DNA from: Porogramme epimiltina
Lineage: Eukaryota; Basidiomycota; Agaricomycetes; Polyporales; Polyporaceae
Length of the DNA stretch: 64,000 bases
NCBI GenBank assembly: GCA_900155495.1
Contig: FTLJ01000273.1
Coordinates: forward strand, 1-64,000
Direction: 5' to 3'
Part shown: positions 12,129-27,579 of the stretch, in pieces
Layout of the letters: the number at the start of each line of letters is the position of its first letter
Position numbering within the stretch: the first letter of the stretch is position 1
Position numbers and translations under genes: made by a program
The notes under the pieces: model-generated
Databases searched by the model: none
What the model was told of the DNA's origin: nothing
What the model saw: only the letters and a program-made list of their open reading frames with translations

Positions 12129-15100
12129 GGCAAGGGATAACTTTCGATCGTCTGCCCAGACTAATCACAAGATTGTCAACTTCGTTGGGACCTCATCATA
12201 CTGTCCTTGAGACTCACTAAAGAATGTACACTGTTGTGATCTACAAGGTTTAATGGGACACTCTCTATGTTTGCACTCCTTATCCGGGTTAATTGAGCAG
12301 GTGTAGAAGGCCCTGATAGAAGTAGTTGAGCAAAATGAGTATCGACGCAGGGCACAGTGAAGGTAAACAGTAGTTGCCCATGATCTTATTTTGAACACCA
12401 CTATTCTGCATACGCTGGGCTGCCCCTGTGCCGAGCCTCCCTGGAGAAATTCGCACTTCCGACATCTCATATACTAAATTATCCCCTCAACAAGTGTCAT
12501 TTTGTGGTACAGTGGGGATATTTGTCATGAGGTCTAACACCGCAGCCGCGAATAAGAGCTACTGTTACATTCAGGGAATAGTGTAAGGAGAAACGGTAGA
12601 GAAGCACTCTCACTCGCTATGACTTGAAGCAAAAAGCGCACGAAGGATACAATCACGAGGATCCCTACTCACCGATTCTTGTTGGCTGCCGTCTGACTGA
12701 TGAGTAGTCTTGCAGGTATGTCGTGGTAGCAGACCACTTTGTTGTTGAGTACAGGTGCCGTTGCAATGAGATAAGACTTGGCAGAGATAGCGCAAGAGGG
12801 TGTCATCAATTTGACATGGAAAAGGACTGAGAGTGCTCAGTGAAGGGCGAACATGAGGTAGGTGGTCGAGTCGCAGCAACCGGAAGTGGTGGCGTCTGCC
12901 GTTGTTTGGGCGCCTACAGGACTGCCCGGTGCCACCGCCAGCCTCCAGATTCGTTTGAGCCAGATCTCGAACCTCACCCTCTCTATTGGTAGTCTCGATG
13001 CACCATAACTTATCTCACGTACAAGCCAGGACCCGGAAACGCAAGACAACCCGCGTACGACACGGGAATGGAGCCTTCACAGCCTGTTCAACGTCTGTCA
13101 CAGTACTTGAATACATTCTTCCTGTCTTTGCGGTATAGATCATGTGTCTGAAGATCAGAGAGGTACATATTTTAGGGTGGCGTCGCGGGGCGGGAAGCGG
13201 AAAGCGTAGGAAGTTATGCATGTGTTGCTATAGGGGGGTATTGCGAAGGAATGGGGTGAGTGTTGGCGCGTCCTCCGGCTTCGCTATGTTTGTATCTTAA
13301 GCAATGCTGATGTTGCGGTCGGGTGGCTAGGCCACCCACCGTTTATGAGTCCTTCCCTTGTAGAACCTTACTTTTATACGGTCAGCCGTAAACACTGACA
13401 CGTGCCAAAACCCACACGGAAGCTGCTCGCCGCGCCATCATGTTCCTTGCCAATCACCTTCAAGTATCTTCGATGATCTAACTCTCTCGGGCGACTTGAA
13501 GCTAGAGCAGATATCTCCCCGTGGAGTTTAATGCAGAAGGAGGCGGTTCAAAAAGACAACATACATGCCGTACTCGGAGAGTAGTACGGGCGGGGCGAGT
13601 CGATATTTCATGGTTTCGTCATGTTGCCTCCAGTGTCGTGCGATCGGTGATCTCATTCTTTTGGACCCTCATCAACAACGTGTCCCACTGACATTATGGC
13701 GTAGGTTGCAGCCGCCTCGGCAACGAACTTGCCGTTCGCGACCGTTAAATATATATAGATGCATGAATATGGTGTTTAGCCACTGCATCTCCCATGCAAC
13801 TATCGGAAATCACTTTCTCCTGTGGCGTTGAGTCCCTCGAGTAAAAGAAGTACGCAGCCCCGTCCGCCTTGGTATTGACCCAATCTCTTCATCATCTTTC
13901 GCCTCAAGAACGTCTAGGGACCGGCATCGTCGGGAGCTTCTTGGGAAGGTAATCGCTCCTTTTGAATGTAGCGTAGGCCACCGGGCAGGTAACCTGACTG
14001 GTGGCCATCGGGAACTAAACATGGGATTGACTTCTACCCTAATCATATAATCTCGACCGGAGCGAACATGGTTGCAAGGTGGTCGCTATTGAAGAGGCGC
14101 ACTGCCGTTGATTCGTGGTACAGCACACTGCTTCTTATGTTCCAGATGTACGTGTACCGATGCTTCGAGAATGAATGTACAGAAAATTTGGTCTGCTCTG
14201 GACATATTTGCAAACTTCACTTAACGTCATGCGAGCAACCGCAACATGGTCCATTCGGACTTGTACTTGACAGAGTATGTAGTATATCCGCTCGAGCACA
14301 CGGGCACCAATTCAAACTCGAGAAGTCAGCATTGCATAGGCTAGTTTCGTTCCCGTCGACTGTGCTGTTACCGGTGCGACTCCCCCGCGTCGGCACCTCA
14401 AGGGCAAGACACGCACCATTCCACCTTTGGTCGCCACCTGTCCATGCGCGGCTGGCATAACACTCGCCCCAATTGGGATCATTGGTGTATATACACACCC
14501 GCTGAATGTATTCGCCAAACCATGCTCTCGAGTGCGAAGGCTCGGTTCAAAACCAGCGTGGGTCGTGCTGGGCACATCTACGTTAGCCTTAGAAGAACAA
14601 GCATCTCACGCCGACGTTGCTAACAGAATGCCTCAACAGGATGCAAAAGATCTGTCTGGAGAAATCAGTGACCGTAGGCAGTGCATTGTGAAGATATATC
14701 GATGGGAGGGGGTGAGAAGGTGCAGCGTTGATGGGAGGCAGGAAGGAACAGGATACACATTTATGTACGTTGGATGGATGGAGCGCATGCGCGAGGCACA
14801 GGGAGGACCTTGTGGAGGCTATGAGAAGGAGACGGGGAGGAGCAAGCGATGCGGGCGAGAGCTCGGCGTAGACGCCAGAACATTGAGTGAGGAGACAAGG
14901 AGTTACAGGAAACTGAAACAACCGAACAAGCAAGAGCAGGAGCACCTGCGCGTAAACGCGTGGGCCGAAAAGCGTCCGTATCGAGAAAGGCAGAGGGAAG
15001 CGGAGGTGTGAATGGAAGAAAAAAGGGGGCACAAGCGCGCGGGCACGCGAAGCGGAACTCATACGAGCTGTACCAACGAGTCCGCTCGCCCGCCGTCGAG

Positions 15101-15152
15101 CCTGTCGCCGGCGCGGCGAACGTCTGTCCGTCACAGTTTGACGTCGCCCCGC
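12129..15152. other. 3 kb intergenic region without a supported gene
   Basis: Base composition is AT-richer than the flanking genes. Only short frames on both strands are seen, such as 12610-13221 (-) and 14068-14460 (+), with no domain and no workable splice model. The right part should hold the 3' UTR and terminator of the kinase gene that stops at 15153. The left end holds the promoter of the gene starting at 12128. Confidence 0.5.
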
Positions 15153-19278
<4,126 letters not shown>

Positions 19279-19706
19279 GTAGTGGGGAAGAGAGGGATCT
19301 AGAACGAGAGCTGCCGCAGACTGTGCACGATGAGGAAGGCAGGGGTGGTGGCTGGTGGTGGGCGTTGTGGAAGACGAGGCGGATGATGAGCAAAGGGCAA
19401 CGATCGTGAAAGAGCGCCGAGGCGCACGGCGCAGCGGACCAAGATCCAACTCAGATGACTCTCCTCTTGTCCATCGACATCTTCGGCTATGCCAGTCCAG
19501 GGTCAATCGATTTCTTATCGCTACAACATACACAGTGGTACACTTTTCTCAATGTTCTACGCAGCCTCGGCGCCAGACTCGTTCATACGGCAGGGAGGGA
19601 TGAAAGTCCACGGTGCCGTTTGCCCCCGGTTTTCCCCCACATCACCCATTCCTATCCCGAGGATCATGTCGCTCAGTGCGCCGTCGGCTGATCACGGACC
19701 CATGCT
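19279..19706. promoter_or_regulatory. upstream region of the kinase gene, between two tandem minus-strand genes
   Basis: About 430 bases separate the YAK1 start from the stop of the next minus-strand gene. It must contain the YAK1 promoter and the terminator of that gene. No specific binding motif is claimed. Confidence 0.4.
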
Positions 19707-20353
19707 CTACGATGAACCGCTTTCACCACCTGCCTCTCCCGCCTTCAACACATCCACAACCGCCCGCTCGATCGCCAGCAATAGCTTGCCCTCTTGCCCG
19801 AGCGACCCAAGCGATGGCGGTACGTCGATGGATAGGAAAATCTGCTTTTTAAAGCGGCGTGCTAGACATACGTGGCGATGGTGGTCAGTGCGCTGCTCGC
19901 GTGCGAGATGGACGGAATATCACCGAGACGCTGTGCCATCGTTAAAGCCGTATCCGAACCGGAAGACCGATACAGCGACGTCCCCGCAGCAGGCGTGCCT
20001 AGCTTGAAGAAGATGTACGCATGCAGCGAGAGCATTTAGTCCACCAGACCACAGTACCTGTGTGGCTTGCGATGCACACGCACGAAGGACAGGGGGGACG
20101 CTCTGATACTCACAGTCTCACGCGTCGGCATCGCACACGCCCAATCCTTCGCAAGGCACCCGTGTAACGGTGCGTTCCGAACCTCCTCCGCCTCCAGCTC
20201 CGTGGTGCCTACCCAAAGCATGTATGTGTCCACTAGACGCGTGGTCTGTATGGCAAGAGCGGGAAGGGCAGGTTCCGATGGCGGAATGTATCGCGTGTGG
20301 ATGTGGACCCGCGGCTGCATCTCAGACGAGCCGTCCCGCATTTCAGGGGTCAT
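19707..20353 (-). CDS. proteasome assembly chaperone 4 (PAC4/PSMG4 family)
   Basis: Three exons (20353-20114, 20002-19924, 19861-19707) give about 157 residues. The protein contains TRLVDTYMLWVGTTE, then LAKDWACAMPTRET, then TSLYRSSGSDTALTMAQRLA, then RRFKKQIFLSIDVPPSL. This order (the xxLWVG strand, AM, the TSL loop, AQRLARxxKKQ and a final beta strand and helix) matches the PAC4 fold of mammalian PSMG4, which helps assemble the 20S proteasome alpha ring. The LWVG and AQRLAR matches are seen directly; the function is family knowledge. The middle intron is 111 nt and hides the gene from single-frame scanning. The start MTPEMRDGSSEM is the only ATG upstream of the conserved part in that exon. 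Confidence 0.88.
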
Positions 20354-20612
20354 TTGTGGGAGGGATGAAAATTCGAAGTTCGAAGCGAGACCACCGGCAA
20401 AGACGACGAAGACGAAGACACGGCGTCGCGGCCCAAGCCCTCAGGCAACTTCTTCCAAGCGCCCTATAGGCGCCCGCCGCATGCGTTTATTGGATCAAAA
20501 CACATTTACCACCCTACAACATGCATAGCAACCTAAGTACAGCACAGACCTAGTCCCTGAAACCTGTTTACGAAGAGCACTTAAGATGTCGCCCAATGAG
20601 TGAAGGCGGTAT

Positions 20613-21046
20613 TTAAGGAACCATATAAACCTGGGCCCTGGATGCACGAATAGATGGTTCCCAGATTGTTACCGCAGAAGAGACTGCCAAATATCCCACC
20701 GCCTCAGTCGTATGAGTAACAGACCTGCTTGACCCCGTTCTAGGAGCTTCCCAGCTCCAACGTAGAGCAGTCGACCTGGAAGCCCGGTGCAAGCCGCCCC
20801 GCGCTACCGCCCCACGCGCGCAGCCCGCAACGGCGTCGAGGATCCAGCCACCAGCAGGGAGCAGGTGTCCGAAGAAGGCGTTTGAGCCGACGTCAACGAG
20901 GGTCGCAGGCGCTTTTCCGTCTTCGTTCACGAAGTAGCTCTCGCCGATCTTGAGGAACCCCTTAGAGCCCGCGCCGAAGCACACCGCGGGGGGCGCACTT
21001 GCCGGAGAACCGGGGCCACGTTCGGGTTCTTCGCGGAGTGCGTGTC
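20613..21046 (-). pseudogene. coding-like fragment, product not recognised
   Basis: The minus strand is open from about 21046 to 20613 with strongly gene-like codon use around GFLKIGESYFVNEDG and VDVGSNAFFGHLLP, followed by GGWILDAVAG. After that the frame turns Arg/Ser-rich and loses character. A stop lies just upstream at about 21047 and no acceptor links it to an earlier exon. It looks like one surviving exon of a decayed gene. I cannot name the family. Confidence 0.35.
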
Positions 21047-21254
21047 AGGGGGTACGCATGTGTTAGCTGGGACGACGTCTTGAACGACTTGCATAGCGCC
21101 GGACACCGGCGAGCTCGAGGATATGACCTGTCAGGTGGCTGGGCGTACACGTGTTATTTCTCTAGTATCCAGAACGCGGATACAGGGAAGCCGGAATAGA
21201 CGCACCTCATCGCCAACAATCGATATCGAGTCAGGTACAGACCCACGGCTCCAG

Positions 21255-21559
21255 ATGGCGGCTGCGGTGTCTTATGCGGCTTCTACGGCCGCTCCAGCCG
21301 CTGTCAGTGCTGCCGCGAATGCGCTCAAGCCTGGAGATGGCGTCTGCCCAGGAAAATAAATGAGTTAGTAATAGGCCGGCGAGGGGTTTCTTCGTACAGA
21401 CGCACCAGTGCGGCGGCAGCAGGACCGAGGACATTCGCTGCCGCGACAGCAGCAGCAACTGGTTACTGTAGCAAAGGCATCTGCCGGGGCGTTTGCTACC
21501 GGGGCGAATGAGAGCGCTGCAGCGGCGTCGGTAGTTGCAGCAGCATTGACATTGTCCTA
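21255..21559 (+). other. alanine-rich coding-like tract in broken frames
   Basis: Three Ala-rich blocks occur in succession on the plus strand: AAAVSYAASTAAPAAVSAAA, then AAAAGPRTFAAATAAAT, then ASAGAFATGANESAAAASVV. They are in different frames, separated by stops and an intron-sized gap. The imperfect repetition suggests expansion of GCX-rich units or the remains of an Ala-rich protein gene. Confidence 0.3.
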
Positions 21560-23048
21560 GGTGGTCGCTTGCGTCACCTCTCTGGCTGTCGATGTGGCCA
21601 TGGTTCTTGTCCAGCACGTGGACAGCACCTCAACAGGCGGGGTCGTGAGCGTCGGCCGTTCGCTGAACTTGATGTGGCCTCGACCCATTCAAGCTCGTCT
21701 GATTCCTCGCCATACTCCGGAGGGCGACGCGGGGTCCCAGGCATATGGAAAGAGCTCATTGTGCACGGACGGCTGTCGGCAGTCGAATATACGGGACGTA
21801 GAAATCGTTCGCTGTTGCGGTATAATCTGTCTCTACTGGGAAGCTTGTGGGGACGATTTTAACGTGGTGATCGGTGAAAAGGAGGCCCGCGTTTGTACTG
21901 TCAAGGCCCCCTTTCCGTTGAGCCACGCCGAGCCCGGGTGAAGTGAACCAACAGAGCGCGCCGCCAGACTGTTGACGAGTTTGATCTGGTATCGGTGGGT
22001 TCACTCCAGACAGTTGTGTACGAGACGCTCACCAGACGCTATCTCCTTGAAGAATGTCCATTTCAACTCCACCGTTGAGCGTACTCTTGGCTTGGACGCC
22101 ATCTCTGCTCATACCCCACGGTACCCGGAGAATGGCCGGAATTGTTCCAGAAGGTGGTCCAAGACATGGCAAAGGCGGCTGTGAAACAAGGACGGTAAAA
22201 TTTCGGGTTGCACTGTTCATAGAAGCCCAATAATACTGTTCTTGAGTACGAATTATCTGGGTGGGTGTACACAGTGTGAGTTAAGGCTTTTCAAGGCTGG
22301 ACACGAGCGACAACTAGCTCTACCTTAGTGATGCGTCACAAAAATATCCCCTATGTAACGCAATCAAATCTTATACGCCTACAGTACTACTAGCGCATGA
22401 CAATGGGTTGATCTGGGCGGGGTCTCGTCCTTACCAGGTTCACTCCGGCCTGTGCGCTTGTGGCGTCGTTCAGCTAGGGGAGGTTCCGATCTCAGATGCT
22501 GGAGATACTATGAGTTAACTAGTAGGAACACCACTTCCACAACGTCCCGGCCGAATGCACACGGGCTTATCTATGAAACCGTCGTTTATGGCAGAGGAGA
22601 GAGCTTACATATATGTGTGCATTGCTGTTTGTGACACGAGGGAACCATCATAACTCGTGCGTTCTTCGAGAGGAAAGTTGAATGAAAGTAAGTCGCAGGG
22701 GACCTGATGTTAGATGACATGAGGAATCGGCTTGCACGAATATGGACGGGCCAACATACCTCCGGTGTTCACCTCGGCCTATGGATGCCAGTGCGCTCCC
22801 TCCCACAGCACATGCGTAGGTCATACGGCTCGAACGCAAGGACCGTGGACTTTGTTTGGTAGTTTGGATGTGTCGGTAACTTGAGTGTATCTGGTGTAAT
22901 GCACATCGCCGCTAGTGACATGAAAGAATTACATGGTTGTACATTGGAACTCGGTTGAACGAGTATTTTCCTTTCAACAAGCTGCGCATGTCTAGCTACA
23001 ATTGCGAGTAGCCCCTTCCTTGCTTCTTCCGAGCTTACTACATCTCCG

Positions 23049-24094
23049 TCAAAGTTGGTCCAAGAGTGCCTCCGCCTCCCATGCACCTGTCCAGTATTCA
23101 ACTTGGCAGTGGAGTCGGCCTTCCTCCTCGTATGGCTTGATGAGGTTGTAGAGACCACGGTAGCGCCGGCAGAACACGATATCTTGCCTGGTAGCATGGT
23201 CAGGGTTCTCTATCGGGGAAAGAAACTAAGGTGTGCACTTACTTTCGCATACGGAGGACGGGGCAGAAGTCATTTGACCCATCACCAACATAGACGATGC
23301 GATCGAACTCGGGCTGATGACGCTTGAGGAATGCTTCCAGCTCGTCACCTATGGACGATTTCGTGAGAACCTTTTACAGTGACGTGTATCTTGCCGTCTC
23401 ACCTTTGCACATGTTCGGGCTGCATCCAACTTTGCATTCGTGCTGAGGTCCAGAAGGATCGATGCGCCTGCGGAGGTTGAGCTTGCCCGAGGCCTCCCAC
23501 TCTGCGGGGTTGGTGACAATTTCGTCGAACAAGGCGTCGAGGCCTTTCGACTGGAAAATATGAGAAGTCAATGTCTTAGTACCACAAGCTATTATAATCA
23601 TACCTTCAAGATGGTCGTAATGTAGACCATGTTGGAATTAGAGAGGCAGAAGAACGTCGTCTTCCCCCTGGACTTGAGTGCCGAAACGCCACGGATCATG
23701 GCAGGGTGCTGTGGGTTTGTTCAGCGTCAATTTCTGACGAGATAGAACTAGGAGGTACGAACGAATGGCATGATGCGGAGGGCGTCTTCGACTTGCTCCC
23801 TGGTCCCTCCCAGCTCAAAGAGCTCTTTCATGCACAATGCGCTAGAAACGATCAGAATGATCTAGGTAGCACACTTGGCAAGTGACATACACGAGGTCTG
23901 TCCACTGAACCTCTTTCTTGAGATCCTTCATCTTCTTGCGCAGCTTGGGCGCAAGAACCTCGAGGACCCATCGGTCAGTGTCTTGGTCTGCAAGAGACCT
24001 GAGATTGGGTCAGCCTTGGGGCGGGGACGGGAGAGTAGCGACTGTACCAATCAAAGTCGAAGACTATGAGCTGGCGTTCAACGGGGGGAATCAT
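23049..24094 (-). CDS. HAD-superfamily phosphatase, PHOSPHO1/PHOSPHO2-like
   Basis: Seven exons (first 24094-24048, second from 23998) give about 260 residues. Motif I is IVFDFDWSLADQDTD, with the first Asp as the predicted nucleophile and Asp+2 as general acid. CLSNSN is motif II, and IVYVGDGSNDFCPV near the C-terminus is the metal-binding motif IV. The Cys pattern CKVGCSPNMCKG and the upstream IVTNPAEW segment are typical of the PHOSPHO (putative phosphatase) family, whose animal members act on phosphoethanolamine/phosphocholine or pyridoxal phosphate. Substrate here is unknown. Position +4 after the nucleophile is Ser where HAD enzymes more often have Thr, with Trp before it. The gene is divergent from the CYP63-like P450, sharing a 486-bp spacer. 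The start MIPPVERQL is the first ATG upstream of motif I. Confidence 0.9.
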
Positions 24095-24580
24095 TACTGG
24101 TAGTGGTCGACGCGGACGGAGTCAGAAGAAAAAGGCTGCGGCAAGGTGGCACGTTTGTCCGATAAACCCAGATGAGCTTTTTCGGGGAGATAGCACAGCC
24201 ACCGACAGCGATCCGCCGTGTGCCGCCCCGCCCCTGCCGAATTTGGCGACACCCCGCCGTCGCTGCGGAGTCCGGGGTCTTGGCACACGCCTGCGTTCCA
24301 GCTCCAAGTCGCACTGAGCCGTAGTCCCCAACCTGATTACTCCCTCAAAACCACCCGCGATAGTACAATGGGCCTTAGACCGGGCCGGTAAACCTCCAGA
24401 GATTGGCATACGTGGGAATGATCCTGACTGCGCTATAGACGAGTCAGGGGCTCAGGTCCATCTCGTCGACTTTCGTCAAGTTCAAGACATATCGCGATGC
24501 CATACCTCCTCCTCCGATACCTACATATTTCTCTGGAAATAAACGGATTTAATCCTCTCCACAAGGACCGAAGAATTAAC
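24095..24580. promoter_or_regulatory. bidirectional spacer between phosphatase and CYP63-like P450
   Basis: This 486-bp region separates two divergent starts and must hold both promoters. An in-frame ATG at 24497 could extend the P450 by 28 residues. No specific element is claimed. Confidence 0.4.
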
Positions 24581-27167
24581 ATGGTCAGCGAGTCCCCACA
24601 TAGCCCGGATGTTGTAATCTCGGGTTCAAATGGCCTAGACGACCGCGATCTCCTGGAGAAAATCCTCCCCCCTGGTCCAAGGACGCTAGTCGTGAATTGG
24701 CATTACATCATTGGACCGCCCCTAATCTCCTCTTTCCTCGTTGGCTCCTTTGGGCGGTTCGTTAACTTACATATACCTTTCTGGGTCACACTCCTCGCGT
24801 GCTTGTTGTCCTACCCAATCCCCCACCTCGCCTTCTCGGCATGGACGGACTTCCGAGTCCAACGTACGGCAGCAGCTCTTTGCGCAAACATTCCCATCCT
24901 TGCCAAAAAGTCGATGGTCGACGGACCTGTCGTGTACGAGGAGGCGTATCCCCGTGAGTACTACACTTACAGCCTGGTTGGTATTGCAAGTGCTGAATTT
25001 ATTCTACGTTCTAGGGGACTTGATCTTTAAGCTAGCCATCAAGTACGGCCCGTCATTTATGATGCGTCCGTATAACTTGTTCAGAGTGGTGCGTCCAGGT
25101 ATAATTGAGATTGAGGCTTCATCATACGCTAATGTGCCGGCAGTTCGTGACTACAGAGCCCGAACATATCAAGGTTTGTGTTACGATCAGCCTTCAACGT
25201 TGTCAACACTTATCACCGCTTCCTGATCAACTTGATTCAGGCAATTTTGGCGACTAGCTTCGTTGACTTTGAGAAAGGTGAGTCGAGTTCACATAAAACA
25301 CTTCGGTGTTACGTCAACCTTTCCTTTAGGGAGCCTATTCCGAGAACAAATGAAATCTCTATTAGGCTCGGGAGTCTTCAATGCAGATGGTATATCATTG
25401 CGTACACTCGACCTTCAACTCGTCCCTCATCATGTCGCGCTTCAGATGAACTCTGGAAATTCCATCGTTCTATGACAAGGCCTTTCTTTAGCAGGGATAG
25501 AATTTCGCATTTCGACATCTTTGACAGGTGATTAAATCATCTTTACTGTGGGCAGTATCTAATCTATCCATAGACACGCGAGCAACGCCATTGAGCAGAT
25601 GAAAGCGCGAGCTAAGGAGGGTTACGCTGTCGATTGGCAGGTAAGTCGAGGGCTCTGCATGCAGTTGGAAATGTACTCACATCTCCTAGGACCTCGTCTC
25701 CCGCTTCACTCTCGACTCGGCTACCGAGTTCCTCTTCGGAAAGGACGTTCGCTCTCTATCTACTGGCCTCCCATATCCGCCGACATCAGACGTTGGGCGT
25801 ACTGCGAGGTCCGGGCCTAGCGCCGACGAGTTTGCTTCAGCATTCTGGAAAGCCCAACACGCCGCCGCTAACCGTGGTCGCTTTGCGAATGGCTGGGGTA
25901 TTATGGAGTTTTGGGATGATAGGGTGGAGGCCCAGCGTGGCGCAATCGACAGGTTCATCAATCCTATTATTGATGAAGCACTTCGACGCAAGACCAAGGG
26001 AAGTACAAGCGAGATTACTGAGAAGCCCTCCGAGGAGGACACTCTCTTGAGCCACTTGCTGAAGGTCACGGACGGTTTGTACTTGTACTCTGCATTATAT
26101 CGCGCTCACTTGAAAGACTGTTTTCATGATATGCAGATCCAAAGATCATTCATGACGAGACCATCAACATCCTTCTGGCTGGCCGGGACACGACAGCGAG
26201 CGCCCTCACGTTTGCTGTGTACCGCCTAGCTGAACATCCAAGTGTATTACGTCGACTCCGTGAAGAGATTCTTAGTACTGTAGGCTCCACCCGCCGGCCA
26301 ACATACGAGGATATCCGTAATATGAAGTACTTGCGTGCGGTGATCAATGAGACTCTAAGGCTCTACCCTCCTGTGTCAGTGCGTTACATCTCAAACACGA
26401 GGTATTGATTGTTGATTCATCGTTCGTAGTCCTGGAAACATTCGGTGAGCCTTGCTGCTTCAGAACTTCATCGAGGCCTGAGCTATTGTCTCCAGAACAG
26501 CTATCAGGGATGTAGTGTTGCCTGACGTCAACAACAAAGAGCGTGGTCTTTTCATTCCTGCCGGAATGAGGTGGGGTTGCAAGTTGATATTCGTCGAGAG
26601 AATCTAATGTGTCTTCAGATGCATTTTCTTTGTTTTCAATATGCATCGCAGGAAGGACCTCTGGGGTCCAGACGGTAAGTCACCCCGTCGCATTTGATGA
26701 CCCTGCCGATTCTTATTCTATAGAAAGCTCTGAGTTTTGACCCCGATCGGTTCCTGGACGAGAGGTTGCACAAGTACCTTACGCCGAACCCCTTCATCTT
26801 TCTCCCTTTCAATGCAGGTCCGCGCATCTGTCTGGGCCAGCAGGTGAGTAGTTCGTAGTCTAATAACTAGCTGATGCCTCTAACGTACCCGCAGCTCGCA
26901 TACAACGAGATGTCTTTCACGCTCGTTCGCCTTCTCCAGCAAGTGACTGCTATGGAGTTCACACCCGAGGTAGCCCCAGATTCTATGATCCCACCAGGCT
27001 ACAATGATTCGCCTGGCTCAGACGGGACCGACAGAGTTTGGATTGGAAATCATCTGACTGCATTTGTGAAGGTGTGTTTTCTGCTACTACTCGCTTCAAC
27101 TCAATTTAGAACATTTTGAGTACAGGGTGGTCTTTGGCTAAAAATCACCGAGGCGGGAAATGAGTGA
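24581..27167 (+). CDS. cytochrome P450, CYP63-like
   Basis: A multi-exon gene (more than ten introns of 48-65 nt) for a P450 of about 600 residues. Order seen: Pro-rich hinge [14 protein letters not shown]; two hydrophobic segments near 55-105; [15 protein letters not shown]-helix [16 protein letters not shown]-helix [17 protein letters not shown]; ExxR in [11 protein letters not shown]; meander [12 protein letters not shown]; heme loop [15 protein letters not shown] with the Cys ligand. AGRDTT and the long double-membrane N-terminus are typical of the CYP52/CYP63 type, whose members hydroxylate alkanes, fatty acids and aromatic compounds; substrate here is inference. It has a 15-nt exon at 26430-26444. 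One junction uses an AAAG acceptor four bases after a nearer AG that would shift the frame. The start at 24581 is chosen as the ATG nearest the hinge; 24497 is an alternative. Confidence 0.92.
26430..26444 (+). other. 15-nt microexon in CYP63-like P450
   Basis: Flanked by TTCGTAG and GTGAGC. It completes a Val codon, encodes Pro-Gly-Asn-Ile and starts an Arg codon, just after the ExxR helix. Skipping removes exactly five codons. Confidence 0.75.
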
Positions 27168-27579
27168 TCGCGCGGCAGACCTAGGGCCTTGTTAGGATTG
27201 ATTTGTTGTTTGTTGTACAGAATTGGGAACATTTGGTAATTGTATGTATTGAAAGCCACATACACACTCTGTATCATCGGTATTCATGTTTATAAGCCTC
27301 TGTGTAGTGTCCATGAGGATAAATGTGACGTCATAGGTGTTTGGTAGCCATGCTCGTCATGTCCAAGTGGTTGCTCCTCGAGGACGCTGGTCCCTGTTGC
27401 TGTGGCCTCAGACATTAATGCTGTGGGTTACGGTCAAGTGGTGCCTGACATGATTGCCTGGATAGCTGGAGTGTGACACTAGCTCAACAACAAGGTGCTA
27501 CCACCGAAGCCGGCCTTGTCTGCTGAAGCGCCGGGAAGCTTACCTAACGTTTTAGCAGTGAACGCGCCAGGACGCCGGC
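27168..27579. other. intergenic, tandem plus-strand genes
   Basis: It holds the P450 3' UTR and the promoter of the TFIIH gene. No gene or repeat is visible. Confidence 0.5.

Larger units (their letters stand above)
20354..23048. other. 2.7 kb with gene remnants only
   Basis: Apart from the two coding-like tracts listed separately (20613-21046 and 21255-21559), I see short frames without motifs. The right end should contain the 3' UTR of the phosphatase gene that stops at 23049. The left end holds the promoter of the chaperone gene at 20353. Confidence 0.4.

Noticed and set aside
19665..20469. Plus-strand frames starting MSLSAPSADHGPM and a later Pro/Arg-rich frame
   Set aside because: They lie antisense to the PAC4-like exons, whose minus-strand translation matches a known fold with correct splice phases.
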